Positions 1-6,637 of a stretch of DNA of 7,241 nucleotides are shown here, one piece after another. Positions within the stretch are counted from its first letter, which is position 1. Every line of letters starts with the position of its first letter. The notes below the pieces were generated by a model. That model searched no databases, was not told the DNA's origin, and was given only the letters and a program-made list of their open reading frames with translations. This stretch comes from an uncultured Spirochaetaceae bacterium (GTDB taxonomy: Bacteria > Spirochaetota > Spirochaetia > Treponematales > Treponemataceae). The position numbers and the translations under genes are program-made. The stretch covers positions 1 through 7,241 of the forward strand of contig CACYDQ010000495.1 in NCBI GenBank assembly GCA_902773215.1, in the 5' to 3' direction.

Positions 1-1013
1 GCACAGGCGACCGTGCAGCCGACCATCGGGTTGTTGCCCATTCCCATGAAGCCCATCATCTCGACGTGGGCAGGAACGGAAGACGAACCGGCGAACTGCG
101 CGTCGGAGTGCATGCGGCCGAGCGTGTCCGTGAATCCGTAGGAAGCGGGACCCGCGGCCATGTTGTCCGGATGCAGGGTGCGGCCGGTACCACCGCCGGA
201 AGCGACGGAGAAGTACTTCTTGCCGGCGAGCAGGCGCTCCTTCTTGTAGGTTCCTGCGACGGGATGCTGGAAGCGGGTCGGGTTGGTGGAGTTTCCGGTG
301 ATGGAAACGTCAACGTCCTCGTGCCACATGATCGCGACACCCTCGCGCACGTCGTCCGCGCCGTAGCACTTGACGATGAGGCGGTCGGGGTTGGAGCCGT
401 AGGGAATCTCCTTGACGACCTTGAGGGCCTTGTCCGTTCCCTCGCCGTTGAAGTAGTCGAACTCGGTCTGCACATAGGTGAAGCCGTTGATGCGGCTGAT
501 GATCTGGGCAGCATCCTTTCCGAGACCGTTCAGGATGACGCGGAGCTTGTTCTTGCGCACCTTGTTCGCGTTGGCGGCAATCTTGATCGCGCCCTCAGCG
601 GCGGCGAAGGACTCGTGTCCTGCCAGGAATGCGAAGCACTGGGTCTCCTCGGAGAGGAGGCGGGCACCGAGGTTTCCGTGTCCAAGGCCGACCTTGCGGT
701 CATCGGCGACGGAACCGGGGAGGCAGAATGCCTGAAGGCCCTTTCCGATGTTGGCGGCGGCGGCAGAACCGGACTTGTCGCCGGTCTTCTCCGCTTCCTT
801 GATGGCGATGGCAGAACCGAGGACATACGCCCACTTGGCGTCCTCAAAGCAGATCTGCTGGGTGGACTGGCAGATGTCATAGGGGTCGAATCCCCTCTTC
901 TTGCACAGTTCGCGGGCCTCGTTCAGTCCGGCCTCGCCCTCTTTGAATCCATACTCTTTCAGAGCCTTATTCACCTGGGGAATGCGGCCTTCAAAATCTT
1001 CAAACAATGCCAT
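1..1013 (-). CDS. GGGtGRT family protein (C-terminus cut by window edge)
   Basis: I translated this frame by hand. It opens with an ATG at 1013-1011 and stays open for 337 codons to the window edge, so the stop is not seen. The family's namesake motif GGGTGRT is at residues 273-279, followed by LHPDNMAAGPASYGF. This is near the length I recall for the family (a little over 300 residues), so little is probably missing. Eight cysteines are visible (37, 48, 55, 97, 126, 216, 333, 337). No signal peptide or membrane segment is seen, so the protein is probably cytoplasmic. A GGAGG ribosome site lies about 10 nt upstream of the ATG, and the NifU-like gene ends 18 bp before it, so the two are surely one operon. 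The biochemical function of the family is not established; a link to iron-sulfur or other metal-cluster chemistry is inferred only from the neighbour. Family assignment is firm, function is open. Confidence 0.93.
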   Translation of the reverse strand, partial: MALFEDFEGRIPQVNKALKEYGFKEGEAGLNEARELCKKRGFDPYDICQSTQQICFEDAKWAYVLGSAIAIKEAEKTGDKSGSAAAANIGKGLQAFCLPGSVADDRKVGLGHGNLGARLLSEETQCFAFLAGHESFAAAEGAIKIAANANKVRKNKLRVILNGLGKDAAQIISRINGFTYVQTEFDYFNGEGTDKALKVVKEIPYGSNPDRLIVKCYGADDVREGVAIMWHEDVDVSITGNSTNPTRFQHPVAGTYKKERLLAGKKYFSVASGGGTGRTLHPDNMAAGPASYGFTDTLGRMHSDAQFAGSSSVPAHVEMMGFMGMGNNPMVGCTVAC

Positions 1014-1031
1014 AGTATCTATTCCTCCGGT

Positions 1032-1733
1032 TTACTCTTTGCGCGGGTCGATGAGCTTGACCATTCCCTGATCGGCGGTCACGCGGCCGTAGTGGGTGCG
1101 GGCCTTCTCAATCGCCTCTTTGGGCTCGGTGCCTGCTTTCAAAGCATCCATCAGCTTTCCGATGTTGATGCAGTTGTAGCCGATAATCTGTCCGTCCTTG
1201 TCGACGGCGCAGGTCTCAACGTAGCCCTCGGTCATCTCCAGGTAGCGGGGACCGGTCTTGCGGGTGGCGAACATCGTTCCCACCTGGGAGCGGAGGTTCT
1301 TGCCAAGATCCTCGAGGGAAGCGCCGACCTTGAGTCCGCCCTTTGAGTACGCCGACTGGGTGCGGCCGTAGACAATCTGCATGAACAGCTCGCGCATGGC
1401 GGTGTTGATGGCATCGCAGACGAGGTCGGTGTTCAGGGCCTCGAGCAGGGTCTTTCCGATCAAAATCTCGGAGGCCATAGCCGCCGAGTGGGTCATGCCG
1501 GAGCATCCGATGGTCTCGACGAGGGCTTCCTCGATGATGCCGTCCTTCACGTTCAGGGTGAGCTTGCATGCTCCCTGCTGGGGTGCGCACCAACCGATTC
1601 CGTGGGTGAACCCTGACACGTCCTCGACTTTCTTAACCTTGACCCACGCGCCCTCCTCGGGAATCGGGGCCGGTCCATGATATGCGCCCTTAGCCAGGGG
1701 ACACATATGCTCCACTTCTGCAGTGTACGTCAT
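1032..1733 (-). CDS. NifU/IscU-like iron-sulfur cluster scaffold homologue
   Basis: The 233-residue protein has a NifU N-terminal/IscU-like core at about residues 50-115. The stretch ACKLTLNVKDGIIEEA, then IGCSGMTHSAAMASEILIGK, matches the scaffold pattern in which a cysteine (here C77) follows the second strand and GK(T)LEEAL follows the helix. Other cysteines are C11, C49, C56, C106, C175 and C188. The usual three-cysteine IscU spacing is not plainly kept: C77 aligns well, C49 or C56 could be the first ligand, and the third is uncertain. About 110 residues beyond the core have no counterpart in IscU, so this is the longer form that travels with GGGtGRT proteins rather than housekeeping IscU. 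Cluster scaffolding or transfer is inferred from the fold. The start has an AGGAG site about 7 nt upstream. It is the first gene of the operon. No cysteine desulfurase or other isc/suf gene is nearby. Confidence 0.88.
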   Translation of the reverse strand: MTYTAEVEHMCPLAKGAYHGPAPIPEEGAWVKVKKVEDVSGFTHGIGWCAPQQGACKLTLNVKDGIIEEALVETIGCSGMTHSAAMASEILIGKTLLEALNTDLVCDAINTAMRELFMQIVYGRTQSAYSKGGLKVGASLEDLGKNLRSQVGTMFATRKTGPRYLEMTEGYVETCAVDKDGQIIGYNCINIGKLMDALKAGTEPKEAIEKARTHYGRVTADQGMVKLIDPRKE

Positions 1734-1754
1734 GTATATTCTCCTATATAAATG

Positions 1755-1783
1755 AGCTTAATGCAACAAGGGGGGAATGTCAA
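1755..1783 (-). promoter_or_regulatory. Candidate sigma-70-type promoter of the scaffold/GGGtGRT operon
   Basis: Reading the minus strand, a perfect -35 TTGACA lies at 1783-1778. With a 17-bp spacer it is followed by TAAGCT at 1760-1755, which matches the -10 consensus at only three of six positions. The location, about 20 bp before the start codon of the scaffold gene, is suitable. The -35 is convincing, the -10 is weak, so an activator or another -10 register is possible. Confidence 0.4.
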
Positions 1784-1809
1784 GGCAAACGAGGAAACCT
1801 CCACTTGCC
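1784..1809. promoter_or_regulatory. Dyad-symmetric candidate operator between divergent promoters
   Basis: Two nested complementary arms share nearly the same centre (about 1796): outer arms GGCAA (1784-1788) and TTGCC (1805-1809), inner arms GAGG (1791-1794) and CCTC (1798-1801) around AAA. The element abuts the minus-strand -35 (1778-1783) and overlaps the plus-strand -35 (1805-1810). A dimeric regulator bound here could control both directions. No regulator can be named, and the arms are short enough that chance is possible. Confidence 0.35.
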
Positions 1810-1833
1810 CAAAGGCGGATTAAGCTTTATAAT
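1805..1833 (+). promoter_or_regulatory. Sigma-70-type promoter of the DUF975-sppA operon
   Basis: A -35 box TTGCCC (four of six consensus bases) at 1805-1810 is followed after exactly 17 bp by a perfect -10 TATAAT at 1828-1833. Transcription would start near 1840, leaving a leader of about 30 nt before the DUF975 start at 1869. The position upstream of a plus-strand operon and the spacing make this the best promoter candidate in the window. Confidence 0.7.
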
Positions 1834-1868
1834 TCAAGCTACGAAGAACGTTCTGACCGGAGGTAGAG

Positions 1869-2783
1869 ATGTTTGACAGGGTTGAATATAAGAAAATTGC
1901 CAAGAAGCAGCTCAAAGGCAGATGGGCGACGCCGGTACTGGCGACGCTCAGTTTTCTTGCCGTCAGCTTAATAATATGCTCCCCCCAGATAGTCGAAAAG
2001 ATTCAGAATTCCCCGGGCACTTTCAGCTTCGGGACCGGAATTCGGCTTGAAAACAGCATAGGGCTCATCGCCCTGGGCATTATAGGCATAATGATGCTGG
2101 CCTACACCCAGCTTTTCACGGAACTGTGGAAGACACGGGATCCCTTGCCCTTCTCCACATTCCTGTCGGCGTTCTCCCTCTGGCTCAAAGGCGTGCTCGC
2201 CATGTTCTGGATGTATCTCTGGGTCTTCCTCTGGACCCTCCTCTTCTTCATTCCCGGAATCGTCAAAGCATACGCATATTCCCAGATGTTCTTCATCATA
2301 GCGGAGAACCCGGACATCGGGGTACGCCGGGCGATGAAGCTGAGCATAGAGATTACGAGGGGCTACAAGGGCGAGCTCTTCGTAATGGACCTGAGCTTCC
2401 TGGGCTGGGATCTTCTTGCCTGTCTGACCGGGGGTCTCCTTTACCTCTATGTCATGCCTTACATGCAGATGTCCAAGACCAACGCATACAAGATGCTCAA
2501 GGCGATGGCCATACAGGCCGGCCGTGTCAAGCCGGAGGACTTCGGCCCCGGGGAGCAGGACGAGCAGCAGGACTGGAAGCAGCCGGAGGAGAAGCAGCCG
2601 TTCAGCGGGCAGCAGGGGCCCTATACCGACCCCGTACAGCCAAAGAAAAGCGGCCCGGCCAGCACCGTGGCAGGCAGCTGGGACACATCTGCGGCAGAGG
2701 ACGCAGAGGCGCATGAGGCCGCCCCGGATACGGGCAGCGTAATCCATCTTCCGCCCGCCGGCGACGACGACAGCACGAACTAG
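1869..2783 (+). CDS. DUF975 family integral membrane protein
   Basis: This 304-residue protein shows the DUF975 pattern: an N-terminal amphipathic lead (FDRVEYKKIAKKQLKGRW), then about four hydrophobic segments near residues 22-40, 64-86, 105-130 and 170-198. The family hallmarks FFIPGIVKAYAYSQMFFI, the ENPD turn, AMKLSIEITRGYKGELF and DLSFLGW are all present, ending in YVMPYMQMSKTNAY. Residues from about 222 to the end form a hydrophilic, Gln/Glu/Pro/Gly-rich tail that looks disordered and is longer than the core family needs. No enzymatic role is known for the family; it sits in the cytoplasmic membrane. The ATG at 1869 has GGAGG at 1859-1863. sppA follows 12 bp after the stop, so the two are co-transcribed. 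Family assignment is good, function unknown. Confidence 0.87.
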   Translation: MFDRVEYKKIAKKQLKGRWATPVLATLSFLAVSLIICSPQIVEKIQNSPGTFSFGTGIRLENSIGLIALGIIGIMMLAYTQLFTELWKTRDPLPFSTFLSAFSLWLKGVLAMFWMYLWVFLWTLLFFIPGIVKAYAYSQMFFIIAENPDIGVRRAMKLSIEITRGYKGELFVMDLSFLGWDLLACLTGGLLYLYVMPYMQMSKTNAYKMLKAMAIQAGRVKPEDFGPGEQDEQQDWKQPEEKQPFSGQQGPYTDPVQPKKSGPASTVAGSWDTSAAEDAEAHEAAPDTGSVIHLPPAGDDDSTN

Positions 2784-2795
2784 AAGGAGTTTTAC

Positions 2796-3824
2796 ATGAA
2801 AAAGAACAAGGGACCCGCCATATTCATCGCCGTGATAGTCATTGCAGTGGCCCTGTCGGCGTTCAGGATTGTCCGCTCATTCTCGGACGGGGCGGACGGA
2901 GGAAGCTACCAGGCCGGAAGCGGGCAGATGGTGTTCAAGGACTTCCCGAACTTCGACTTCAGCTTCAACGGCAAGAAGAGGCCTTCCCACAACTCTCCCT
3001 ACATAGCAAGGCTCTACATCACCGGCACGATTCAGGAGGCAGGGGAGACCTACAACCAGCAATGGCTCATGGACACGATAGCCGAACTTCAGGACGACAA
3101 GAACAACCTGGCCATCGTCCTTTACATAGACTCGCCGGGAGGATCGGTTTACGAGTCCGACGAGACCTATCTGCGCCTGCTCAAGTATGCGGAGTACAAG
3201 CCCGTCTACGCCTACTTCGCCTCGATGGCGGCGAGCGGCGGATACTACATCGGCTGCGCGTCCAAGTACATCATGGCGAACCGTAACTGCTGGACCGGCA
3301 GCATCGGGGTCATCGCGGGGCAGTTCATCGATTTGACCGGACTGATGGACAAGTACGGCATCAAATCCAAGACCGTGCACTCGGGAAAGAACAAGACCAT
3401 GGGCAGCTACGACGAGCCGTTCAGCAAGGAACAGCAGGACATCATGCAGGCCCTTTGCGACGAGTGCTACGAGCAGTTCACCGGCATAGTCGCGCAGAGC
3501 CGTAAGCTGCCGATAGAGCAGGTCCGGAAGCTTGCCGACGGGAGGGTCTACACGGCCAAGCAGGCAAAAGAGAACAAGCTGATTGATGCGGTGGGCAGCT
3601 GGGAGGAGCTTTTGGACGTGATAGCGGCAGCGGAATTCGAGGACGTGTATTACGACGTGGAAGACTACAGCTATGAGCCCGAGCAGGGGCTTTACAAATA
3701 CTTGCTGGGACTGGCCGACAAGCTCGGAGGGCTCAAGGCGGAACGCTCCCCGGGATTGCCGGACGCGCTGCAGAAAATCATAGAACCGGAAATCCGCTAC
3801 CCGGCATATCTGTACAGGAAGTAA
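2796..3824 (+). CDS. sppA: Signal peptide peptidase SppA, S49 family serine protease (short form)
   Basis: SppA enzymes cut leftover signal peptides and other membrane-associated peptides using a Ser/Lys dyad. This 342-residue protein has one N-terminal signal-anchor segment (residues about 7-25), then a single S49 domain from about residue 70 to 275. Visible motifs are YIDSPGGSV (110-118), the nucleophile motif FASMAASGGYY with Ser147, WTGSIGV (166-172), and SGKNKTMGSYDEPF, where Lys200 (or Lys198) is the likely general base. DGRVYTAKQAKENKLID (248-264) is the usual C-terminal signature of the domain. The length matches the single-domain Bacillus-type SppA, not the double-length E. coli form. 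The active site should face the outside of the cytoplasmic membrane. AAGGAG lies six bases before the ATG. It is second in an operon with the DUF975 gene. No strong terminator follows; its stop lies 9 bp from the stop of the converging gene. Confidence 0.93.
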   Translation: MKKNKGPAIFIAVIVIAVALSAFRIVRSFSDGADGGSYQAGSGQMVFKDFPNFDFSFNGKKRPSHNSPYIARLYITGTIQEAGETYNQQWLMDTIAELQDDKNNLAIVLYIDSPGGSVYESDETYLRLLKYAEYKPVYAYFASMAASGGYYIGCASKYIMANRNCWTGSIGVIAGQFIDLTGLMDKYGIKSKTVHSGKNKTMGSYDEPFSKEQQDIMQALCDECYEQFTGIVAQSRKLPIEQVRKLADGRVYTAKQAKENKLIDAVGSWEELLDVIAAAEFEDVYYDVEDYSYEPEQGLYKYLLGLADKLGGLKAERSPGLPDALQKIIEPEIRYPAYLYRK

Positions 3825-3833
3825 AGCCGGCTG

Positions 3834-4481
3834 TCAGGAAGGTACGGAACTTTTCCCCTCTGCGAACAGCTCAGCCAGAGTCTTGGACAGCAGGGGCAAG
3901 TTCAAAGGTTTGTGGTAATAGCGGAAGACACCAAGCTCCATACAGCTTTGCTCAACATACTCGTCTTCCAAAGCAGTGACGACGATAACCGAGGGGCGGC
4001 CAAAGGAATCCGGGCTTCCGTTTATGTTCCGGCAGATTTTAACCCCGTCCACCCCCGGCAAATCCAAGTCCAGCACGACGACCCTGGGTTTTAGCGATGC
4101 CATCTTGGATCCCGCATCAAAGCCGTCATATGCCTGATGTAAGTCCAAACTTTCGTCCTTGCCCTTGAGATAACTGCAGATGATATCGTTGAAGGCCTTG
4201 TCGTCATCAACGACGAGGACGGTCTTGCTCATCTCCTGCAGCTTCGGCTTATGTTTTGTCTTTTCAATCAGTCCGGCGGGAACATTCATCTTGTTCCGCT
4301 TCATGAAGTCTATCAAATCTTCTGGATAGACCCTGTACTGCCCGCCCGGCGTAGTAAAAGCCTTAAGGGAACCCTTGCGAATCCAGTTTATGGCCGTCTG
4401 GTTGACCACCCCGCAAATCTTGGCGGCTTCCATGGCGGAGAACACAACGGGCTTCTCAATATCGGACTCTTCCCTGCTCAT
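3834..4481 (-). CDS. HTH (MerR/excisionase-type)-receiver domain fusion protein
   Basis: Residues about 12-62 form an excisionase/MerR-like DNA-binding helix-turn-helix: FSAMEAAKICGVVNQTAINWIRKGSLKAF, then the wing TPGGQYRVYPEDLIDFM. Residues about 86-208 form a CheY-like receiver: acidic pair D92/D93, phosphoacceptor D138 in VVLDLDLPGVDG, T169 in VVTAL, and K191 in the HKP motif. All key receiver residues and their spacing are intact, so phosphorylation by a histidine kinase is expected. The domain order is the reverse of ordinary response regulators, which carry the receiver first. No kinase is present in the window. The gene follows proC with only 5 bp between them; GGAGG at 4496-4500 lies inside the end of proC, about 14 nt from the ATG, with AAGG nearer. 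Its DNA targets are unknown. A role as a transcription regulator is likely but inferred. Confidence 0.88.
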   Translation of the reverse strand: MSREESDIEKPVVFSAMEAAKICGVVNQTAINWIRKGSLKAFTTPGGQYRVYPEDLIDFMKRNKMNVPAGLIEKTKHKPKLQEMSKTVLVVDDDKAFNDIICSYLKGKDESLDLHQAYDGFDAGSKMASLKPRVVVLDLDLPGVDGVKICRNINGSPDSFGRPSVIVVTALEDEYVEQSCMELGVFRYYHKPLNLPLLSKTLAELFAEGKSSVPS

Positions 4482-4486
4482 AGGGC

Positions 4487-5377
4487 TCAGCCTTTCCTCC
4501 CCAGCTCAAGGGATTTGCTGTAAGCGGCGGTCGCAGCGTCTATGACAAGCCCCCGGAATCCCCCTTCCTCCAAGGCGGCAACGGCCTCTATCGTCGTCCC
4601 GGCGGGTGAGCACACAGCGTCCTTCAGCTCGCTGATGCTCCTGCCATCTCTCAAAGCCATGACGGCAGCCCCCTTGAGGGTCTGGGCAGCATAGACATAG
4701 GCTTGCTTTCTGGGGATGCCGAACCTGACGGCCGCATCAGCAAGAGCCTCAATAAACATGAACGCATAGGCGGGGCCGGAGCCGGAGACGGCGGTCACTC
4801 CGTCCATCATCTTCTCACTGACGCACTCAACCTTACCAGCGGTCTCAAGGAGGGTAACGACCATTTTTATTTCAGTCTCACCCACGTCCTTGCCGGCACA
4901 GAGGGCGGTCATGCTCTCCCCGTAGACGGCAGGAAGATTCGGCATCATGCGGAAAATCTGCGGGGAAACAAATGTGCCGTCCGGAGCAGAAAGCCCCTGC
5001 CCCTCGACGTATCCCCTGATGGAAGAAAGCGTGACCCCTGCCGCCATGGAGACAAGAATCTTGGGCTTGGTAAAGGCAGGCTTTATCTCCTCTATGACGG
5101 TCTTGACGAACGCGGGCTTCACGGCGATGAATATGATGTCGCTTTTCTCCGCGACGGCCAGGTTGGACTCACAGGAGCTCGCCTTGCCACCAGATGACAA
5201 GTCCGACAGGGACTCGACGAAGGACTCGGCCTTGGAGAAATGCCCGGACGAGACGTAAAGGCGGACGTTCAGGGGGGATGAGGCTATTGCCTTGACCACC
5301 GCGCCCCCCATCGTCCCGCAGCCGATGCAACCTATACTCTTTCCATTTAAAACGTTGATAGCACTCAAATCTTTCAT
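4487..5377 (-). CDS. proC: Pyrroline-5-carboxylate reductase ProC
   Basis: ProC reduces 1-pyrroline-5-carboxylate to proline with NAD(P)H, the last step of proline synthesis, in the cytoplasm. The 296-residue protein has the N-terminal Rossmann motif IGCIGCGTMGGA (15-26), FIAVKP (83-88), RMMPNLPA (143-150), and the C-terminal catalytic and dimer region VSGSGPAYAFMFIEALADAA (197-216) and the family signature CSPAGTTIEAVAALEEGGF (256-274). The segment at about 121-139 before RMMPN is longer than in common ProC proteins by roughly 15 residues. The ATG start lies 4 bp after the stop of the pectinesterase-like gene and has only a weak ribosome site (GAGG or GGAA), which suggests translational coupling. 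No proA or proB is nearby. Assignment is very secure. Confidence 0.96.
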   Translation of the reverse strand: MKDLSAINVLNGKSIGCIGCGTMGGAVVKAIASSPLNVRLYVSSGHFSKAESFVESLSDLSSGGKASSCESNLAVAEKSDIIFIAVKPAFVKTVIEEIKPAFTKPKILVSMAAGVTLSSIRGYVEGQGLSAPDGTFVSPQIFRMMPNLPAVYGESMTALCAGKDVGETEIKMVVTLLETAGKVECVSEKMMDGVTAVSGSGPAYAFMFIEALADAAVRFGIPRKQAYVYAAQTLKGAAVMALRDGRSISELKDAVCSPAGTTIEAVAALEEGGFRGLVIDAATAAYSKSLELGRKG

Positions 5378-5381
5378 AAAT

Positions 5382-6431
5382 CTATTCCAGCCTCGATGAC
5401 AGGACCGTCCCCCCGAAAATCAGGTAGCGGCTCGCGTACATCTTGAAGTAATCATCATCTGTGAGCGTATAAGACTTAACGTTGCGACGGCTGGTGTCCG
5501 AAGGTTGCTCCCCTCCTGCCTCCAGCAGAGTCTTAATGCCGTATTCGCGGATTCCGGACTCGGCATTCCCCCTGGGATAGATGTCCAGCTCCATATCGTC
5601 GTCCCACTCGAACTCCGGGCTGAAGACCTCGGAGACCCTGCAATTTATAAAGGCCGCGTTGTCAAAATCCTTGCCCGTCGAAGCCTTGCCAAGGCCCGCG
5701 GTGCGGTAGACATAGAGGGAGCTCTTCCTCCGCTTCTCGCCCGTGAACGTACAACCCGTAAACACGAAGCCTTTCTTGCCCGCGTCCGTCCTGCTCTTGA
5801 CCGCAAAACCGTTGTAGTCGCCCCGGTTGTCGTCACGAACGTGGATAGCACAGCCCTCCAGAACCGAGAGGTCCGGCTCCCCGTACACGATGTCAGTGTC
5901 ACCCTCCACCCGGCAGCCGAGGAACCATGAGAAGCCCCGGACGAATATCGTGTTCTGCCTTCCGATGAAGGTCATTCCCTCCGCCTTGAGCGTCCCGGAA
6001 GCATTGTCCCAGACAAAAGCCTCCGCGCTGTCCGGCTTGGTATTCTCCGCCTCGACGGACTTGAGATGGGTGTTTTCCACCGTGAAATTCCTGAGGGTCA
6101 CGTTCGTCGCGTTTGGTCCCAGATAGAAAATCGACCGGTTTTCCCGCCCTTTGTGAAAAGCCTCACAGTTGTCAGCCTGGATAATACAAGCGGAAGAGGG
6201 ACCCTGGGTGCACTCCATGATAAGGGGATTGGACATGTTGTAACGTATGCTTTCCCGGTAGATTCCCGGCCCCAAGACCAGATGGAAAGAAGCTCCTTTC
6301 TCCACTGCCCCGGTCATAACCATCTCGTGCATTCGCCTGAACGCAGCCGTTATGGCTCCAGGAGACCTTGCGTTTACAGTTAACTCTAGCATAACGGGGG
6401 AAAGTTTATCATTTTTCTCTTTTTTTTTCAA
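5382..6431 (-). CDS. Pectinesterase-like (CE8 fold) right-handed beta-helix protein, active site altered
   Basis: The protein (349 residues from a TTG at 6431, 336 from ATG at 6392) follows the pectin methylesterase plan: LVLGPGIYRESI (51-62), LRNFTVENT (113-121), then FIGRQNTIFV...CRVEGDTDIVYG (155-184), matching the family's QDTLYV and GTVDFIFG blocks, and YVYRTAG (240-246) where LGRPW is expected. By eye, the nucleophile Asp is kept (D180), as are Q159 and perhaps R243, but the acid/base Asp of QD is Asn160, and the Gln of QAVAL is Glu137. No signal peptide is visible, unlike secreted pectinases, so it is probably cytoplasmic. It may act on a different ester or only bind sugar. It heads an operon with proC (4-bp gap). 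Neither start has a good ribosome site, so the 5' end is uncertain. Fold confident, activity not. Confidence 0.75.
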   Translation of the reverse strand: MKKKEKNDKLSPVMLELTVNARSPGAITAAFRRMHEMVMTGAVEKGASFHLVLGPGIYRESIRYNMSNPLIMECTQGPSSACIIQADNCEAFHKGRENRSIFYLGPNATNVTLRNFTVENTHLKSVEAENTKPDSAEAFVWDNASGTLKAEGMTFIGRQNTIFVRGFSWFLGCRVEGDTDIVYGEPDLSVLEGCAIHVRDDNRGDYNGFAVKSRTDAGKKGFVFTGCTFTGEKRRKSSLYVYRTAGLGKASTGKDFDNAAFINCRVSEVFSPEFEWDDDMELDIYPRGNAESGIREYGIKTLLEAGGEQPSDTSRRNVKSYTLTDDDYFKMYASRYLIFGGTVLSSRLE

Positions 6432-6446
6432 ATGCTTTCAGCATTT
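6420..6446 (-). promoter_or_regulatory. Inverted repeat and A9 tract at the 5' end of the pectinesterase-like gene
   Basis: A perfect 7-bp inverted repeat (AAATGCT at 6430-6436, AGCATTT at 6440-6446, 3-nt loop) lies next to a run of nine A on the minus strand (6420-6428). An ATG on the minus strand at 6444-6442 lies inside the repeat and opens a 12-codon frame counting the TGA, so it is out of frame with the gene as written. One A fewer would fuse that ATG to the gene. The T-run precedes the hairpin on the plus strand and there is no U-run after it on the minus strand, so it does not look like a terminator. Its role is inferred only. Confidence 0.35.
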
Positions 6447-6585
6447 CACGGCCGTTACAGACCTTTTCTTGCGAAAAATCCTGTGCCAGAGACTGAAGCA
6501 ACACAGCATGACTGTTGATTTTTGCCCGGAATACGTGAAGGAAGCGTTCGACACCTGCTACTGCTACCTTATCCCGTCCTAGAAC
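6447..6585. other. Unassigned leader region upstream of the pectinesterase-proC operon
   Basis: This stretch of about 140 bp should hold the promoter of the minus-strand operon, but I see no -35/-10 pair of good quality on that strand. The plus strand is open through it to a stop near 6582, yet the peptide is Cys- and Phe-rich, starts inside the pectinesterase-like gene, and resembles nothing I know. I assign no gene here. Confidence 0.4.
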
Positions 6586-6608
6586 TCAATTTGATTTCAA
6601 AAAGTGGA
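6586..6608 (+). repeat. Left copy of a split direct repeat flanking the IS630 remnant
   Basis: The 10-mers AATTTGATTT (6588-6597) and AAAAAGTGGA (6599-6608) occur here one base apart. Both recur in the same order and orientation just beyond the right end of the transposase remnant, there separated by 24 bp. They may mark element ends or a duplicated segment. Confidence 0.4.
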
Positions 6609-6637
6609 CTCCAACTATAGAGGCCCGGACAATGTAG

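Noticed and set aside
66..1346. Long plus-strand open frame of 426 codons
   Set aside because: It lies antisense to the GGGtGRT and scaffold genes, spans their junction, and its Gly/Val/Leu/Ala-rich product is the typical shadow of high-GC coding sequence.
1968..2747. Minus-strand frame of 259 codons
   Set aside because: It is antisense to the DUF975 gene, whose family motifs, ribosome site and promoter are clear on the plus strand.
6413..6446. T-run and hairpin as a rho-independent terminator
   Set aside because: On the plus strand the T-run comes before the hairpin, and on the minus strand the hairpin is followed by A residues, so neither strand has the hairpin-then-U order.
6470..6490. 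TGGCAC on the minus strand as a sigma-54 promoter
   Set aside because: No GC-type -12 element follows at the required distance.
6352..6582. Plus-strand frame of 76 codons in the leader region
   Set aside because: It begins inside the pectinesterase-like gene, crosses the T-run, has no ribosome site and shows no recognisable domain.
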